Source: JAOEGB01 sp041262585 (lineage in GTDB: Bacteria > Actinomycetota > Actinomycetes > Streptosporangiales > Streptosporangiaceae). From it: 64,000 bases of DNA. This document shows positions 1 through 8,600 of this stretch, piece by piece. A program made the translations under genes and the position numbers. The stretch is from the NCBI RefSeq assembly GCF_041262585.1, contig NZ_JBGCBZ010000007.1, positions 124,001-188,000 of the forward strand, given 5' to 3'. The notes under the pieces were generated by a model that searched no databases, was not told where the DNA came from, and was given only the letters and a program-made list of their open reading frames with translations. Every line of letters starts with the position of its first letter. The first letter of the stretch is position 1.

Positions 1-363
1 GACCAGTTCGTCGGCGCGTTTCCTCGCCTGGGCCGCCGGCTCGCCGAGCAACCGGCCGAAGAAGACCAGGTTCTCCCGGCCGGTCAGCAGCTCGTCGACG
101 GCCGCCGACTGCCCGACGACCGCGATCTGTCCCCGTACGGCCGGGGCCTCGGCGACGACGTCGTGCCCCATGACCGTGGCGCGGCCCCCGTCGGGGCGGA
201 TCAGGGTCGTGAGACATCCGATGGTGGTGGTCTTCCCGGCCCCGTTGGGGCCGAGGACGGCGACGACGTGGCCCGAGGCCACCTGGAACGAGACTCCCGC
301 GACGGCGTCCACCTCGCCGTACCGCTTCCGCAGACTCTCGACGTTGACCGATATCCCTTCCAT
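1..363 (-). CDS. ABC transporter ATP-binding protein (partial, DrrA-like)
   Basis: This is the N-terminal 121 residues of an ABC ATPase; the rest lies beyond the left edge. The start at 363 gives a typical N-terminus (MEGISVNVESLRKRYG). A Walker A loop GPNGAGKTTT sits at about residues 37-46, followed by the LIRPDGG and GQSAAVDELLTGREN segments (Q-loop region) usual in the DrrA drug-export branch. It would couple ATP hydrolysis to export through a membrane partner that must lie to the left. It is the last visible gene of a leftward run VOC-GMC oxidoreductase-ABC and may be co-transcribed, with a 40-bp gap after the oxidoreductase. Export or self-resistance for the cluster product is inference from position. 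Confidence 0.9.
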   Translation of the reverse strand, partial: MEGISVNVESLRKRYGEVDAVAGVSFQVASGHVVAVLGPNGAGKTTTIGCLTTLIRPDGGRATVMGHDVVAEAPAVRGQIAVVGQSAAVDELLTGRENLVFFGRLLGEPAAQARKRADELV

Positions 364-403
364 GGCAGGAACGATATGTGGGTTTGTGGCGCAAATACTA
401 GAG

Positions 404-1921
404 TCAAATAGCAGATAGCATTATCCGGCTCGCATGCTCGCCGATCATCGCGCAGGCCAGCGCGGTGGGGGCGCGCAACGGCACGGGGACGACCGAAGCG
501 TCGGCGACCCGCAGGCCGTCGACGCCGCGCACCCGCAGCCGCTCGTCCACCACCGCCTCGGCGTCGGTGTCCGGGCCCATCGCGCAGCCCCCCTGCAGCG
601 ACCAGCGGCTGGTCGTCGTGTGCGTGAGCAGCCCGTCGATCCGCTCGTCGTCGGCCATCGTCGCGTCGTCCACCAGGCCGAACCGGTCGACGTACGCGGT
701 GAACTCGGCCCGGTTGGCCATCTCCCACGCGTGCCGCAGCGCCGCCCGCATCCGGGCCAGGTCGCCCTCGGCCGAGTAGAAGTTCAGCTCGACGAGCGGC
801 TGGTCCTTCGGATCCGGGCCGCGCAGCGTGATCCGGCCGCGCGAGGCCGGCGCGAGGTCGCCGACGCTGACCATGCTCAGCAGGTCACTGCCGATCATCG
901 CGGCCAGCGGCGGGATGTCGATCCCCGAGAAGAACACCAGATACAGTGACCCGTCCTCGTATCCGGGGATCCGGTCGCGCCCGGCGACCTGGTTGGTCTC
1001 CCACCAGTCCGCGCCCGCGCTCGCGGCCGGCACCACGGGGATCGCGGCTCCGGGCTGGTCGATGACGCGGCGCCCGACGCCCGGCGCGTCGAGCACCACG
1101 TCGATGCCGAGGGTCCTCAGCTCCCCGGCCGGGCCGATCCCGGACCGCAGCAGCAGCGCCGGGCTGTACGGCACGCCCGCGCACAGCACGACCTCGCGGC
1201 CCGCGATGAACTCGCCGTCCACCTCGACCCCGGTCGCCCGGCCGCCGGCGACGACGACCCGGCTCACCTCGCAGTCGCCGCGCACCGTCAGGTTGGGGCG
1301 CGACCTGGCGGCGTCGAGGAACGCGGTGGCCGACGAGACCCGCGACCTGCCCGCCCGGCTCTGCGGGTAGATTCCCACTCCGGCCGCGTCGGGGGCGTTC
1401 AGGTCGGGGAGGTCGGCATGTCCGCAGGCCCGTGCCGCCGCGAGCAGCGCCGCCGCGCCCGGCGCCAGCTCTGACGCGGTCCAGCGCGTGATCGGCAGCG
1501 GTCCCCCCGACCCGTGGTACGGCTCATGCCCGAACTCGGCGTCGGTCTCTATCGCCCGGAAGGACTCCAGCACCCGGTCCCAGCCCCACACGGGCAGGCC
1601 GAGCGCGGCCCACGCGGCGAAGTCGGACGCCGGAGGCCGGATCGCGCCGCGCGCGTTGGTCTGCGACGACCCGCCGACCACCCGGCCGCGCGCCACGATG
1701 CCGCGCCGCTCGCCGACGAGGGCGGCCTCCAGCCCCCAGTCGTAGCGCGGGTCGAGCACCTGGAACTCCTCGCGCAGGGCCGGCGGCAGGCTCGCCGCAC
1801 CGGCGAAGTCGGGCCCGGCCTCCAGCAGCAACACGTGTCGTGCGGGGTCCTCGCTCAGCCGGGCCGCGAGCACCGCCCCGGCCGTGCCCGCCCCGACGAC
1901 GATGACGTCGTAGCCGGTCAC
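404..1921 (-). CDS. GMC-family FAD-dependent oxidoreductase
   Basis: A 505-residue glucose-methanol-choline type flavoprotein. The GTG start follows the stop of the upstream VOC gene by 2 nt, so translational coupling is likely. The N-terminus has the dinucleotide fold VIVVGAGTAGAVLAARLSE (about residues 5-23) and a LLLEAGP strand. The GMC signatures GRVVGGSSQTNA (about 80-91) and an LCAGVPYSPALLLRSGIG block follow. The C-terminus has SRWSLQGGCAMG and the family's VADASVVP..PTALACAMIGE end, which holds the usual active-site region. The family oxidises alcohols to aldehydes or ketones or forms related products. The substrate is unknown; position next to the cluster suggests a tailoring oxidation. 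Function class is secure, role is inferred. Confidence 0.92.
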   Translation of the reverse strand: MTGYDVIVVGAGTAGAVLAARLSEDPARHVLLLEAGPDFAGAASLPPALREEFQVLDPRYDWGLEAALVGERRGIVARGRVVGGSSQTNARGAIRPPASDFAAWAALGLPVWGWDRVLESFRAIETDAEFGHEPYHGSGGPLPITRWTASELAPGAAALLAAARACGHADLPDLNAPDAAGVGIYPQSRAGRSRVSSATAFLDAARSRPNLTVRGDCEVSRVVVAGGRATGVEVDGEFIAGREVVLCAGVPYSPALLLRSGIGPAGELRTLGIDVVLDAPGVGRRVIDQPGAAIPVVPAASAGADWWETNQVAGRDRIPGYEDGSLYLVFFSGIDIPPLAAMIGSDLLSMVSVGDLAPASRGRITLRGPDPKDQPLVELNFYSAEGDLARMRAALRHAWEMANRAEFTAYVDRFGLVDDATMADDERIDGLLTHTTTSRWSLQGGCAMGPDTDAEAVVDERLRVRGVDGLRVADASVVPVPLRAPTALACAMIGEHASRIMLSAI

Positions 1922-1923
1922 GG

Positions 1924-2331
1924 TCAGCCCATCGCCGGGTGATAGGTGCCGAAGCTCCACACGTTGAGCTCCGGGTCGCGGACGGCGTAGCCGGTGCCGC
2001 CGTAGGACTCGTCGCGGAGCTCGCGGACCACTTCGGCGCCCGCCGCGACGGCTCGCTCGTAGTGCGCGCCGATCTCGTCGGAGCCGAGGATGACATACAC
2101 GCCGGCGGGGCCCATGTCCACCGACAGACGGTCGTCGTCGCCGTCGGAGTGCGGACCGAGCATGATCATTCCGGTGCCGTGGGTGAGCTGGGCGTGGCCG
2201 ATCTGGCCGGAGTCGTCGCGGGCGACGAACACGGCGGCGAAACCGAGCGCGCCGGTCAGCCAGTCGATGGCCTTGTCGACGTCCCGGTAGCGAAGGGTCG
2301 GGATGATCGTGGGTGCAGGTGAGCCGCTCAT
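1924..2331 (-). CDS. VOC/glyoxalase-fold protein, PhnB/bleomycin-resistance type
   Basis: A 135-residue protein with the paired beta-alpha-beta-beta-beta units of the vicinal oxygen chelate fold: an N-terminal PTLRYRDVDKAIDWLTGALGF unit and a C-terminal YAVRDPELNVWSFGTYHP unit. The usual metal ligands of glyoxalase I or dioxygenases are not evident, and the pattern fits the PhnB-like branch often annotated as bleomycin-resistance or glyoxalase-like. It is the first gene of the leftward VOC-GMC-ABC run, and its promoter must lie in the 79-bp gap shared with the divergent PlsX-like gene. A binding or resistance role is possible. No reaction can be assigned. Confidence 0.85.
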   Translation of the reverse strand: MSGSPAPTIIPTLRYRDVDKAIDWLTGALGFAAVFVARDDSGQIGHAQLTHGTGMIMLGPHSDGDDDRLSVDMGPAGVYVILGSDEIGAHYERAVAAGAEVVRELRDESYGGTGYAVRDPELNVWSFGTYHPAMG

Positions 2332-2360
2332 GTGTCTCCTCCATCGTCGGAGCCAGCAGA

Positions 2361-2381
2361 CATCAGATACGAGATAGCTTA
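2361..2381 (+). promoter_or_regulatory. Heptad direct-repeat site 1 (CATCAGA, TACGAGA, TAGCTTA)
   Basis: Three contiguous 7-bp units lie in the divergent gap between the VOC and PlsX-like genes. The central TACGAGA is the best match to the TACAAGA consensus seen at the other cluster promoters. The AT-rich stretch contrasts with its surroundings. The orientation reads toward the PlsX-like gene. Role as an activator or repressor site is inferred from recurrence only. Confidence 0.5.
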
Positions 2382-2410
2382 GTGTTTGCCGGGTGAGAGG
2401 GTCGCGGACA

Positions 2411-3427
2411 ATGCGGCGGAGAATCCGGCTCGCCGTGGACGCCGTGGGTGGCGACCTCGGCCCAGAGCCGGTCGTGGAGGGCGCGCTGCGCCTGGCCGAC
2501 CGCTACGAGATCGTGCTGGTGGGGCCGCGTGACGAGCTCTCCCGGGCGGCGGGGGGCAGGTTCGCGATCCTGGACGCGCCCGAGCGAGTGGCGATGGACG
2601 ACGACCCGATCGCCGTCACAAGGGCCAAACGGCGCTCGTCGCTGATGGTGGCCGCGGGCGCGGTCGCCGGTGGGTTCGCCGACGGAATGGTGACGACGGG
2701 CAACACGGGCGCGGCGGTGCTCGCCGCCGCTGTGCGGATGCGTCGCGCGCCCGGCGTGCTGAATCCGGCGCTGGCCACGCTGCTGCCCGCGCCGGGCGCG
2801 TCCCCGACCGTGCTGCTCGACGTGGGCGCGGCCACGGCGTGCCCGGCCAGCTGGCTGGTCCAGTTCGCCGAGCTGGGCGCCGCGTACGCGCGGCTGCGCC
2901 TGGGCGTGGACCGGCCCAGGATCGGACTGCTGTCCAACGGGGAGGAGACCGTGAAGGGCGGTCCCGTGCAGCGGTCGGCGGACGTGCTGATCGCCGCCCT
3001 GCCCGAGCGGGTCGGGCGATATGTTGGCCATGTCGAGGCGTACGAGCTGTTCACCGGGCGAGTGGACGTGGTCGTGTGCGAGGGACTCACCGGGGACATC
3101 ACGCTCAAGACCTACGAGCGGACCCTGGACGCGACAGCCGAAGTGGCGCTGGCCGCCATCAGGACCACGCTCGGCGACGCGGCGAAACCGGTGACATCGG
3201 CTGTGTCGTCGGCGATCCGGGCCCAGCTGGCCGCCGAGCCGGGCGCCGTGCTGCTCGGCGTGCGGGGGGTGTGCGTGGTGGCGCACGGTGCGGCGAACGC
3301 GGCCGACGTGGCCGGGGCGATCCAGGTCGCGGCGAGCTGCGTGGAGCTGGACGTGGCGGGTCAGGTGCCGAGCTGGGCGACCGGCGCGCCGTCGTCGCGG
3401 GCCACGGCGGTCGCGGCCGAGACGTAG
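2411..3427 (+). CDS. PlsX-like phosphate acyltransferase
   Basis: A 338-residue protein of the PlsX family, which converts acyl-ACP plus phosphate to acyl-phosphate and free ACP. I chose the ATG at 2411 over the GTG at 2393 because it gives the family N-terminus (RIRLAVDAVGGD) and has a GAGAGG purine run upstream. Family signatures visible are VTTGNTGAAVLAAAV, LLDVGAATACP, GLLSNGEETVKGG and VVVCEGLTGDITLKTYE. The housekeeping plsX normally sits with fatty-acid and ribosomal-protein genes. Here it stands alone inside a biosynthetic cluster, which suggests a dedicated role in moving an acyl group off a carrier protein. Its last 67 bp overlap the end of the convergent condensation-domain gene. 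Confidence 0.88.
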   Translation: MRRRIRLAVDAVGGDLGPEPVVEGALRLADRYEIVLVGPRDELSRAAGGRFAILDAPERVAMDDDPIAVTRAKRRSSLMVAAGAVAGGFADGMVTTGNTGAAVLAAAVRMRRAPGVLNPALATLLPAPGASPTVLLDVGAATACPASWLVQFAELGAAYARLRLGVDRPRIGLLSNGEETVKGGPVQRSADVLIAALPERVGRYVGHVEAYELFTGRVDVVVCEGLTGDITLKTYERTLDATAEVALAAIRTTLGDAAKPVTSAVSSAIRAQLAAEPGAVLLGVRGVCVVAHGAANAADVAGAIQVAASCVELDVAGQVPSWATGAPSSRATAVAAET

Positions 3428-4623
3428 CCGGACAGCAGCCGGGCGGCCGTGTCGTCGTCGAGCCGGGGCGTGTAGAACAGGACGGCGCGCAGGCCGCGGC
3501 CGCGCGGCGCGATGGCCAGCTCCACGCCGAAGCGGCTGCCGATGCCGTCCGGCACGAGCAGCTCGAACTCCAGCCCCGCCGCGCTCGCCGTGAAGTCCAG
3601 CTCGGCCATCATCTGGAACACCACGTCGTCGACCCGCCCGCCGCCCGGGCTCGTCGCCGCCTCCAGGGGGAGGGTCTGGTACGGATGCTCCTGGTAGGCG
3701 AGGGCTCCCGCGACCGTCGCGTGCGTGGCGCGCACCAGATCGGGGAATCTCATGCTCTCGCCGAGCCGGGTCCGCAGCACCACCATGTTGGCCAGGAATC
3801 CCACAGTGCCACGGGACTCGGGCCGGGCGCGGTTGGCGAACAGCGAGGCGACCGGCAGGTCGTCCTGCCCGCACGCCTGCCGGAGGACGGCGTAGTAGAG
3901 GGCCAGCGCCACGGTGAACAGCGTGGTCCCGCAGTCGCGGGCGATCTCGCGCAGGCCGTCCACGACGTACGAGGGCAGATCGGCCGTGACCATGCCGGGC
4001 GTCGCGCCGGGCGGCGGCTCGCGATAGGGGAGCCGGGGGACCCGCAGCCCGGACAGGCGGTCCCGCCAGTAGTCGCGATGCCGGTCCAGACCGGGCCCGT
4101 CGCACAGGTCGCGCTGCCACTCGACGAAGTCGCGGTACTGCCACGAGGGCGCGGTCAGGTTCGCGGGCCGCCCGAGCGCCCTGGCGTAGCGAAGGCGCAG
4201 CTCGGCGAACAGGACCCCCGTGGACCACGCGTCGGTGACCAGGTGGTGCAGGTTCAGGCAGAGCGTGTGGTCGGCCGGCCCGGCGCGCCACAGGGTGGCC
4301 CGCGCGGGCCACGACGTGACGTCGATGGGTCGCGCGAGCTCGGCGTCGACCGCGGCGTCGTCACATGAGCCGACCACGGTCAGCGGGAGCGGGCGGGGCG
4401 GGTGGACGACCTGCCTCAGCGCCGGACCCCGGCCGGTGAACGTGGTGCGCAGCGACTCGTGGGTCTCGGTCAGGCCGTCCAGCGCGGCCTGGAGCGCCGC
4501 GATCTCCAGCGGGCCGCGCAGCCGGCACAGCAATGGGCAGTTCAACGCGCCGTGCCCGGGGCGGTAGTGGCCGATCATCGCGAGCAGCCGCTGGCCGATC
4601 GACGCCGGTACCTCGATCACCAT
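3361..4623 (-). CDS. Stand-alone NRPS condensation-domain protein
   Basis: A 420-residue free-standing condensation domain. The catalytic motif HHLVTDAWS places the paired histidines at residues 126-127 and the Asp at 131, so it looks active rather than heterocyclising. The latch and floor-loop regions and a C-terminal subdomain are present (SLFANRARPESRGTVGFLANMV), and there is no adenylation or carrier domain. The ATG at 4623 is preferred to one 21 bp upstream because the family begins close to it. Free-standing C domains such as VibH join a carrier-bound acyl chain to a soluble amine. A similar off-line amide bond formation is a reasonable inference here. It diverges from the main NRPS operon. 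Confidence 0.88.
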   Translation of the reverse strand: MVIEVPASIGQRLLAMIGHYRPGHGALNCPLLCRLRGPLEIAALQAALDGLTETHESLRTTFTGRGPALRQVVHPPRPLPLTVVGSCDDAAVDAELARPIDVTSWPARATLWRAGPADHTLCLNLHHLVTDAWSTGVLFAELRLRYARALGRPANLTAPSWQYRDFVEWQRDLCDGPGLDRHRDYWRDRLSGLRVPRLPYREPPPGATPGMVTADLPSYVVDGLREIARDCGTTLFTVALALYYAVLRQACGQDDLPVASLFANRARPESRGTVGFLANMVVLRTRLGESMRFPDLVRATHATVAGALAYQEHPYQTLPLEAATSPGGGRVDDVVFQMMAELDFTASAAGLEFELLVPDGIGSRFGVELAIAPRGRGLRAVLFYTPRLDDDTAARLLSGYVSAATAVARDDGAPVAQLGT

Positions 4624-4636
4624 GGTGACTGTAGCA

Positions 4637-4657
4637 AACAACATACAAGAAACAAGA
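4637..4657 (+). promoter_or_regulatory. Heptad direct-repeat site 2 (AACAACA, TACAAGA, AACAAGA)
   Basis: Three contiguous 7-bp repeats in the 79-bp divergent gap between the condensation-domain gene and the NRPS operon. This is one of the clearest copies, with TACAAGA followed directly by AACAAGA. It reads toward the NRPS operon. There is no convincing ribosome site before the ATG at 4703, and a TATCTG hexamer lies 12 bp before it, so a leaderless transcript is possible. Confidence 0.6.
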
Positions 4658-4702
4658 TGGAAAGTCTGGTGTCCGGCTCGCGGGTCTGGTTATCTGGGCT
4701 TC

Positions 4703-5674
4703 ATGTCCGGCTTGTCGGTGACCACCCCGGTTCAGGCGTGGCTAACCTGGAAATACGAGTCAGAGTCCCCTACGGTGCTGTCGCTGTACGAGCGGGCCAA
4801 GCAGGCGCAGTGGAACGCGACGACCGATGTGGACTGGAGCATCGACGTGCCGTTCGGGTGCCCGCTGCCCGACGACTCGTCGTTCGCGATGGCCTCCTTC
4901 GCGTCGTCCCCGCTGGCGCGGCGCGGCCGGCCCATGTGGGACACCTTCCGCTGGGAACTCCAGTCATGGATGGTCAGCCAGTTCCTGCACGGCGAACAGG
5001 GCGCGCTCGTCGTCGCGGCCCGGCTGGTCGAGGTCGTGCCCGACCTGGACAGCAAGTACTACGCGGCCAGCCAGGCCGCCGACGAGGCCAGGCATGTGGA
5101 GGCGTTCTCCCGTTACCTGAACGAGAAGGTGCCGGAGCCGTACCCGATCACGCAGCCGCTGCGCGAGCTGCTGGAGGACCTGCTGTCCGACTCGCGCTGG
5201 GACATCACCGCGCTGGGCATGCAGATCATCGTCGAGGCGCTGGCCATGGCCGCGTTCCGGCTGGCGCACAGCACGTTCCACGACGATCTGATCTGCGACA
5301 TCACCCGGCTCGTCGCCCGCGACGAGGCCAGGCACGTGACGTTCGGCGTCATGTCGCTGTCCGGGATCTACCGGGAGATGACCACGGCCGAGCTGGCCGA
5401 CCGCGAGGACATGGTCCTGGAGGCCGCGGTGCTCATGCGGCGCCGGTTCCTGCTCGAGGACGTGTGGGAGCGCATCGAGGTCGACCGCGCCGAGGGCGTC
5501 GAGTTCGCCGCCCACGACGATCTGATGGTCAAGTACCGCCAGGCGGTCTTCTCCAAGGTGATTTCGGCGCTCAACAACATCGGGCTGCTCACCCCTCGCG
5601 TGCGGGACGGCCTGGAGAAGCTTGAACTCATCGGGTTCGCCGATCGGGCGCTGCGCCCCGGCTACCGCAGATAG
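4703..5674 (+). CDS. Ferritin-like diiron protein, putative oxygenase
   Basis: A 323-residue helical protein with the full set of six ferritin-like metal ligands at the expected spacing: E98, E128 and H131 (DEARH), E178, then E208 and H211 (a second DEARH). This pattern is shared by R2-like and AurF/CmlI-like diiron oxygenases, so a non-haem diiron oxidation such as hydroxylation or amine N-oxygenation is plausible. The substrate cannot be told. The start at 4703 is chosen because longer frames upstream run through the regulatory repeats. It is the first gene of the main operon, with 8 bp before NRPS1, which argues for a role in precursor supply or on-line tailoring. Confidence 0.8.
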   Translation: MSGLSVTTPVQAWLTWKYESESPTVLSLYERAKQAQWNATTDVDWSIDVPFGCPLPDDSSFAMASFASSPLARRGRPMWDTFRWELQSWMVSQFLHGEQGALVVAARLVEVVPDLDSKYYAASQAADEARHVEAFSRYLNEKVPEPYPITQPLRELLEDLLSDSRWDITALGMQIIVEALAMAAFRLAHSTFHDDLICDITRLVARDEARHVTFGVMSLSGIYREMTTAELADREDMVLEAAVLMRRRFLLEDVWERIEVDRAEGVEFAAHDDLMVKYRQAVFSKVISALNNIGLLTPRVRDGLEKLELIGFADRALRPGYRR

Positions 5675-5682
5675 GGCGGCAC

Positions 5683-8600
5683 ATGCTCAGTATCGACGGG
5701 ATGCGCGGCGACATCGCCGAACGCCTTGGTGAGCCGGTGGAGCGCATCGGGGACCACGACGACCTGCTCGGGCTCGGGCTCGACTCCATCGGGCTGATGA
5801 GGCTGGCCGCACGGTGGGGCAAGGCCGGGTCGGGCGTGACCTTCGCCGACCTGATCGAGCACCGCACGCTGGCGCAGTGGTGGGAGCTGATACTCAAATC
5901 GGGCGGCGCCCATGAAGACGACGCCCGGGAGCCGGTGGCCGAGCCCGCCCCCGAGATCGACGAGACCGCGCCGTTCGCGCTGGCCACCATGCAGCACGCG
6001 TACTGGGTGGGGCGGACCGACGGCCAGGTCCTCGGTGGCGTCGGCGCCCACTTCTACAACGAGTTCGACGGTCACGATGTGTCGCCCGAGCGGCTGGACG
6101 CGGGGGTGCGGCGGCTGGTGGCGCGGCACCCGATGCTGCGCTGCCGGTTCCTGCCCGACGGCAGCCAGCAGATCATGGCGGACGGCACCTGGCCGGGTCT
6201 CACCGTACGGGACCTGACGGACGTCGCCGACCTCGACGGGGAGCTTGAGCGGATCCGCGCGGAGTTGTCGCACCGCAAGCTCGACGTCGGGCGCGGCCAG
6301 GTGTTCGACGTCTCGCTGAGCCTGCTGCCCGGCGGGGCCACCCGTGTCCACGTCCAGATCGAGATGCTGGCCGCCGACGCGCAGAGCTTCCGCACCCTGC
6401 TCGGCGACCTGGCCGCCCTCTACCTGTCTCCCGGCGAGGACCTGCCGGCCATCGGCTACAGCTACCCGCGCTACCTCGCCGCGTACGCCGCGAGCACCCG
6501 GGCCGACTACGAGCGGGCGCGTGACTACTGGGCCGGGCGGCTGGCCGAGCTTCCGGGCGGCCCGGAGCTGCCGACCGCCGTCGCGCCCGAGCGGCTGGCC
6601 GACCAGCGGATCACCCGCCGGTACGTCACGGTGCCGGCCGAGCGGTGGGACAGGCTCGCCGCGCGGGCGCGAGAGCACGGCGTGACGCTGTCGATGGTCT
6701 TCCTGACCGCGTTCGCCGAGGCGCTCGCCGCCTGGAGCGCCACCGACCGGTTCGTGCTCAACCTGCCGCTCTACGACCGGCGTCCGCTTCACCCGGACGT
6801 GCAGAGCCTCGTCGGCGACTTCACGAGCCTGCTCCTGCTGGACGCCGACATGTCGGGCGAGGAGAGCTTCGCCGCCCGCGCCGCCGCCATCCAGCGCCGG
6901 TTCGCGACCGATGTCGCGCACAGCGCGTACTCGGGCGTCGAGGTCCTCCGCGAGATCGCACGCGGCCGCGGAGCCGTCGCCGCGCCCGTGGTCTTCACCA
7001 GCGCGCTGAGCCTGGGCGAGTTGTTCGGCCCCGACGTGTGCGCCTGCTTCGGCACCCCCGGCTGGACCATGTCGCAGACGCCGCAGGTGTGGCTGGACTG
7101 TCAGGTGACGGAGCGTGAGGGGGGGTTGTTCGTCAATTGGGACGCGGTGGAGGAGTTGTTCCCGGCGGGTGTGCTGGATGGGATGTTCGGGGCGTTTTGC
7201 GGGTTGGTGGAGTGGCTGGCGGAGGGTGACTGGTCGGGTCCGGTTCCGGTGTTGGTTCCGGCGGGTCAGGTGGTGGTGCGGGAGGCGGTCAACGCTGGGG
7301 TGGGTTCGGTCGGTGGTGGGTTGTTGTATGCGGGGGTGTTCGAGCAGCCGGCTGATCGTCTCGCGGTGGTGGGTGATGGGGTGTGGGTGACGTTCGGGGA
7401 GTTGCGGGCGCGGGCGTTGCGGTTGGCGGGGTGGTTGTCGGCTCGGGGTGTGGGGCCGGGGGATGCGGTGGGGGTGTGTGTTCCGAAGGGTGTGGGTCAG
7501 GTCGTGGCCGTGTTGGGGGTGTTGGCGGCTGGCGGGGTGTATGTGCCGGTGGGGGTGGATCAGCCGGTGTTGCGGCGGGAGCGGATTTTTGCGCGGGCGG
7601 GGGTGCGGTGTGTGGTGGATGAGGCCGCGTTGGGGGTGGATGCGGAGCCGTTGAGCGGGCCGGTGGTGGTGCCGGATGAGCAGGTGGCGTATGTGATTTT
7701 CACGTCGGGGTCGACGGGGGAGCCGAAGGGTGTGGAGGTGGCGCATCGGGCGGCGATGAACACGTTGGTGGATGTGCGGCGGCGGTTCGGGGTGGGTCCT
7801 GGTGATCGGGTGCTGGCGGTGTCGGCGCTGGATTTCGATTTGTCGGTGTTCGACATTTTCGGGCTGCTGGGGGTCGGGGGGGCGGTGGTGGTGATCGACG
7901 AGGACAGCCGCCGCGATCCGCAGGTCTGGCTCGACCTCATCCACCGCCACGACGTCACCATCTGGCAGACGGTCCCCGCCCTGCTCGACATGCTCCTCAC
8001 CGCCGCCGAGGACGACCCCGGCCGGGGGCTCGGCAAACTGAGGATCGCCCTGCTCGGCGGCGACTGGGTCGGCCTCGACCTGCGCGAACGACTCGTGGCC
8101 CGGAACCCCGGCGCCCGCCTGATCGCCCTCGGCGGCACCACGGAGACCGCCATCCACTCCTCCGTCTTCGAGGTGCGCGAGGTTCCCGCGCACTGGACGT
8201 CGATTCCGTACGGCGTGCCGCTGGCGGGTCAGGCGTTCCGGGTGGTGGACGGGCGGGGGCGGGACTGCCCGGATCTGGTGGCGGGGGAGTTGTGGATCGG
8301 CGGCGCGAGCGTGGCCGAGGGTTACCGGGGCGATCCGGAGCGCACGGCGGCCCGGTTCGTGGAGTATCGGGGCCTGCGCTGGTATCGGACGGGTGACCTG
8401 GGGCGGTACTGGCCGGATGGGACGCTGGAGTTCCTGGGCCGGGCGGACTTCCAGGTCAAGATCGGCGGGCACCGGATCGAGCTGGGCGAGATCGAGGCGG
8501 CGTTGAAGAGCCACCCGGACGTGGGTGACGCCGTGGTGGTCACGATCGGGGAGACGACCCGCAAGCTGGCCGCCGCGCTGATCACGCGCGGGGAGATCGC

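Noticed and set aside
396..402. TACTAGA heptad in the gap between the ABC and GMC genes
   Set aside because: It is a single unit without a matching neighbour in 7-bp phase and points away from the ABC gene, so chance is likely.
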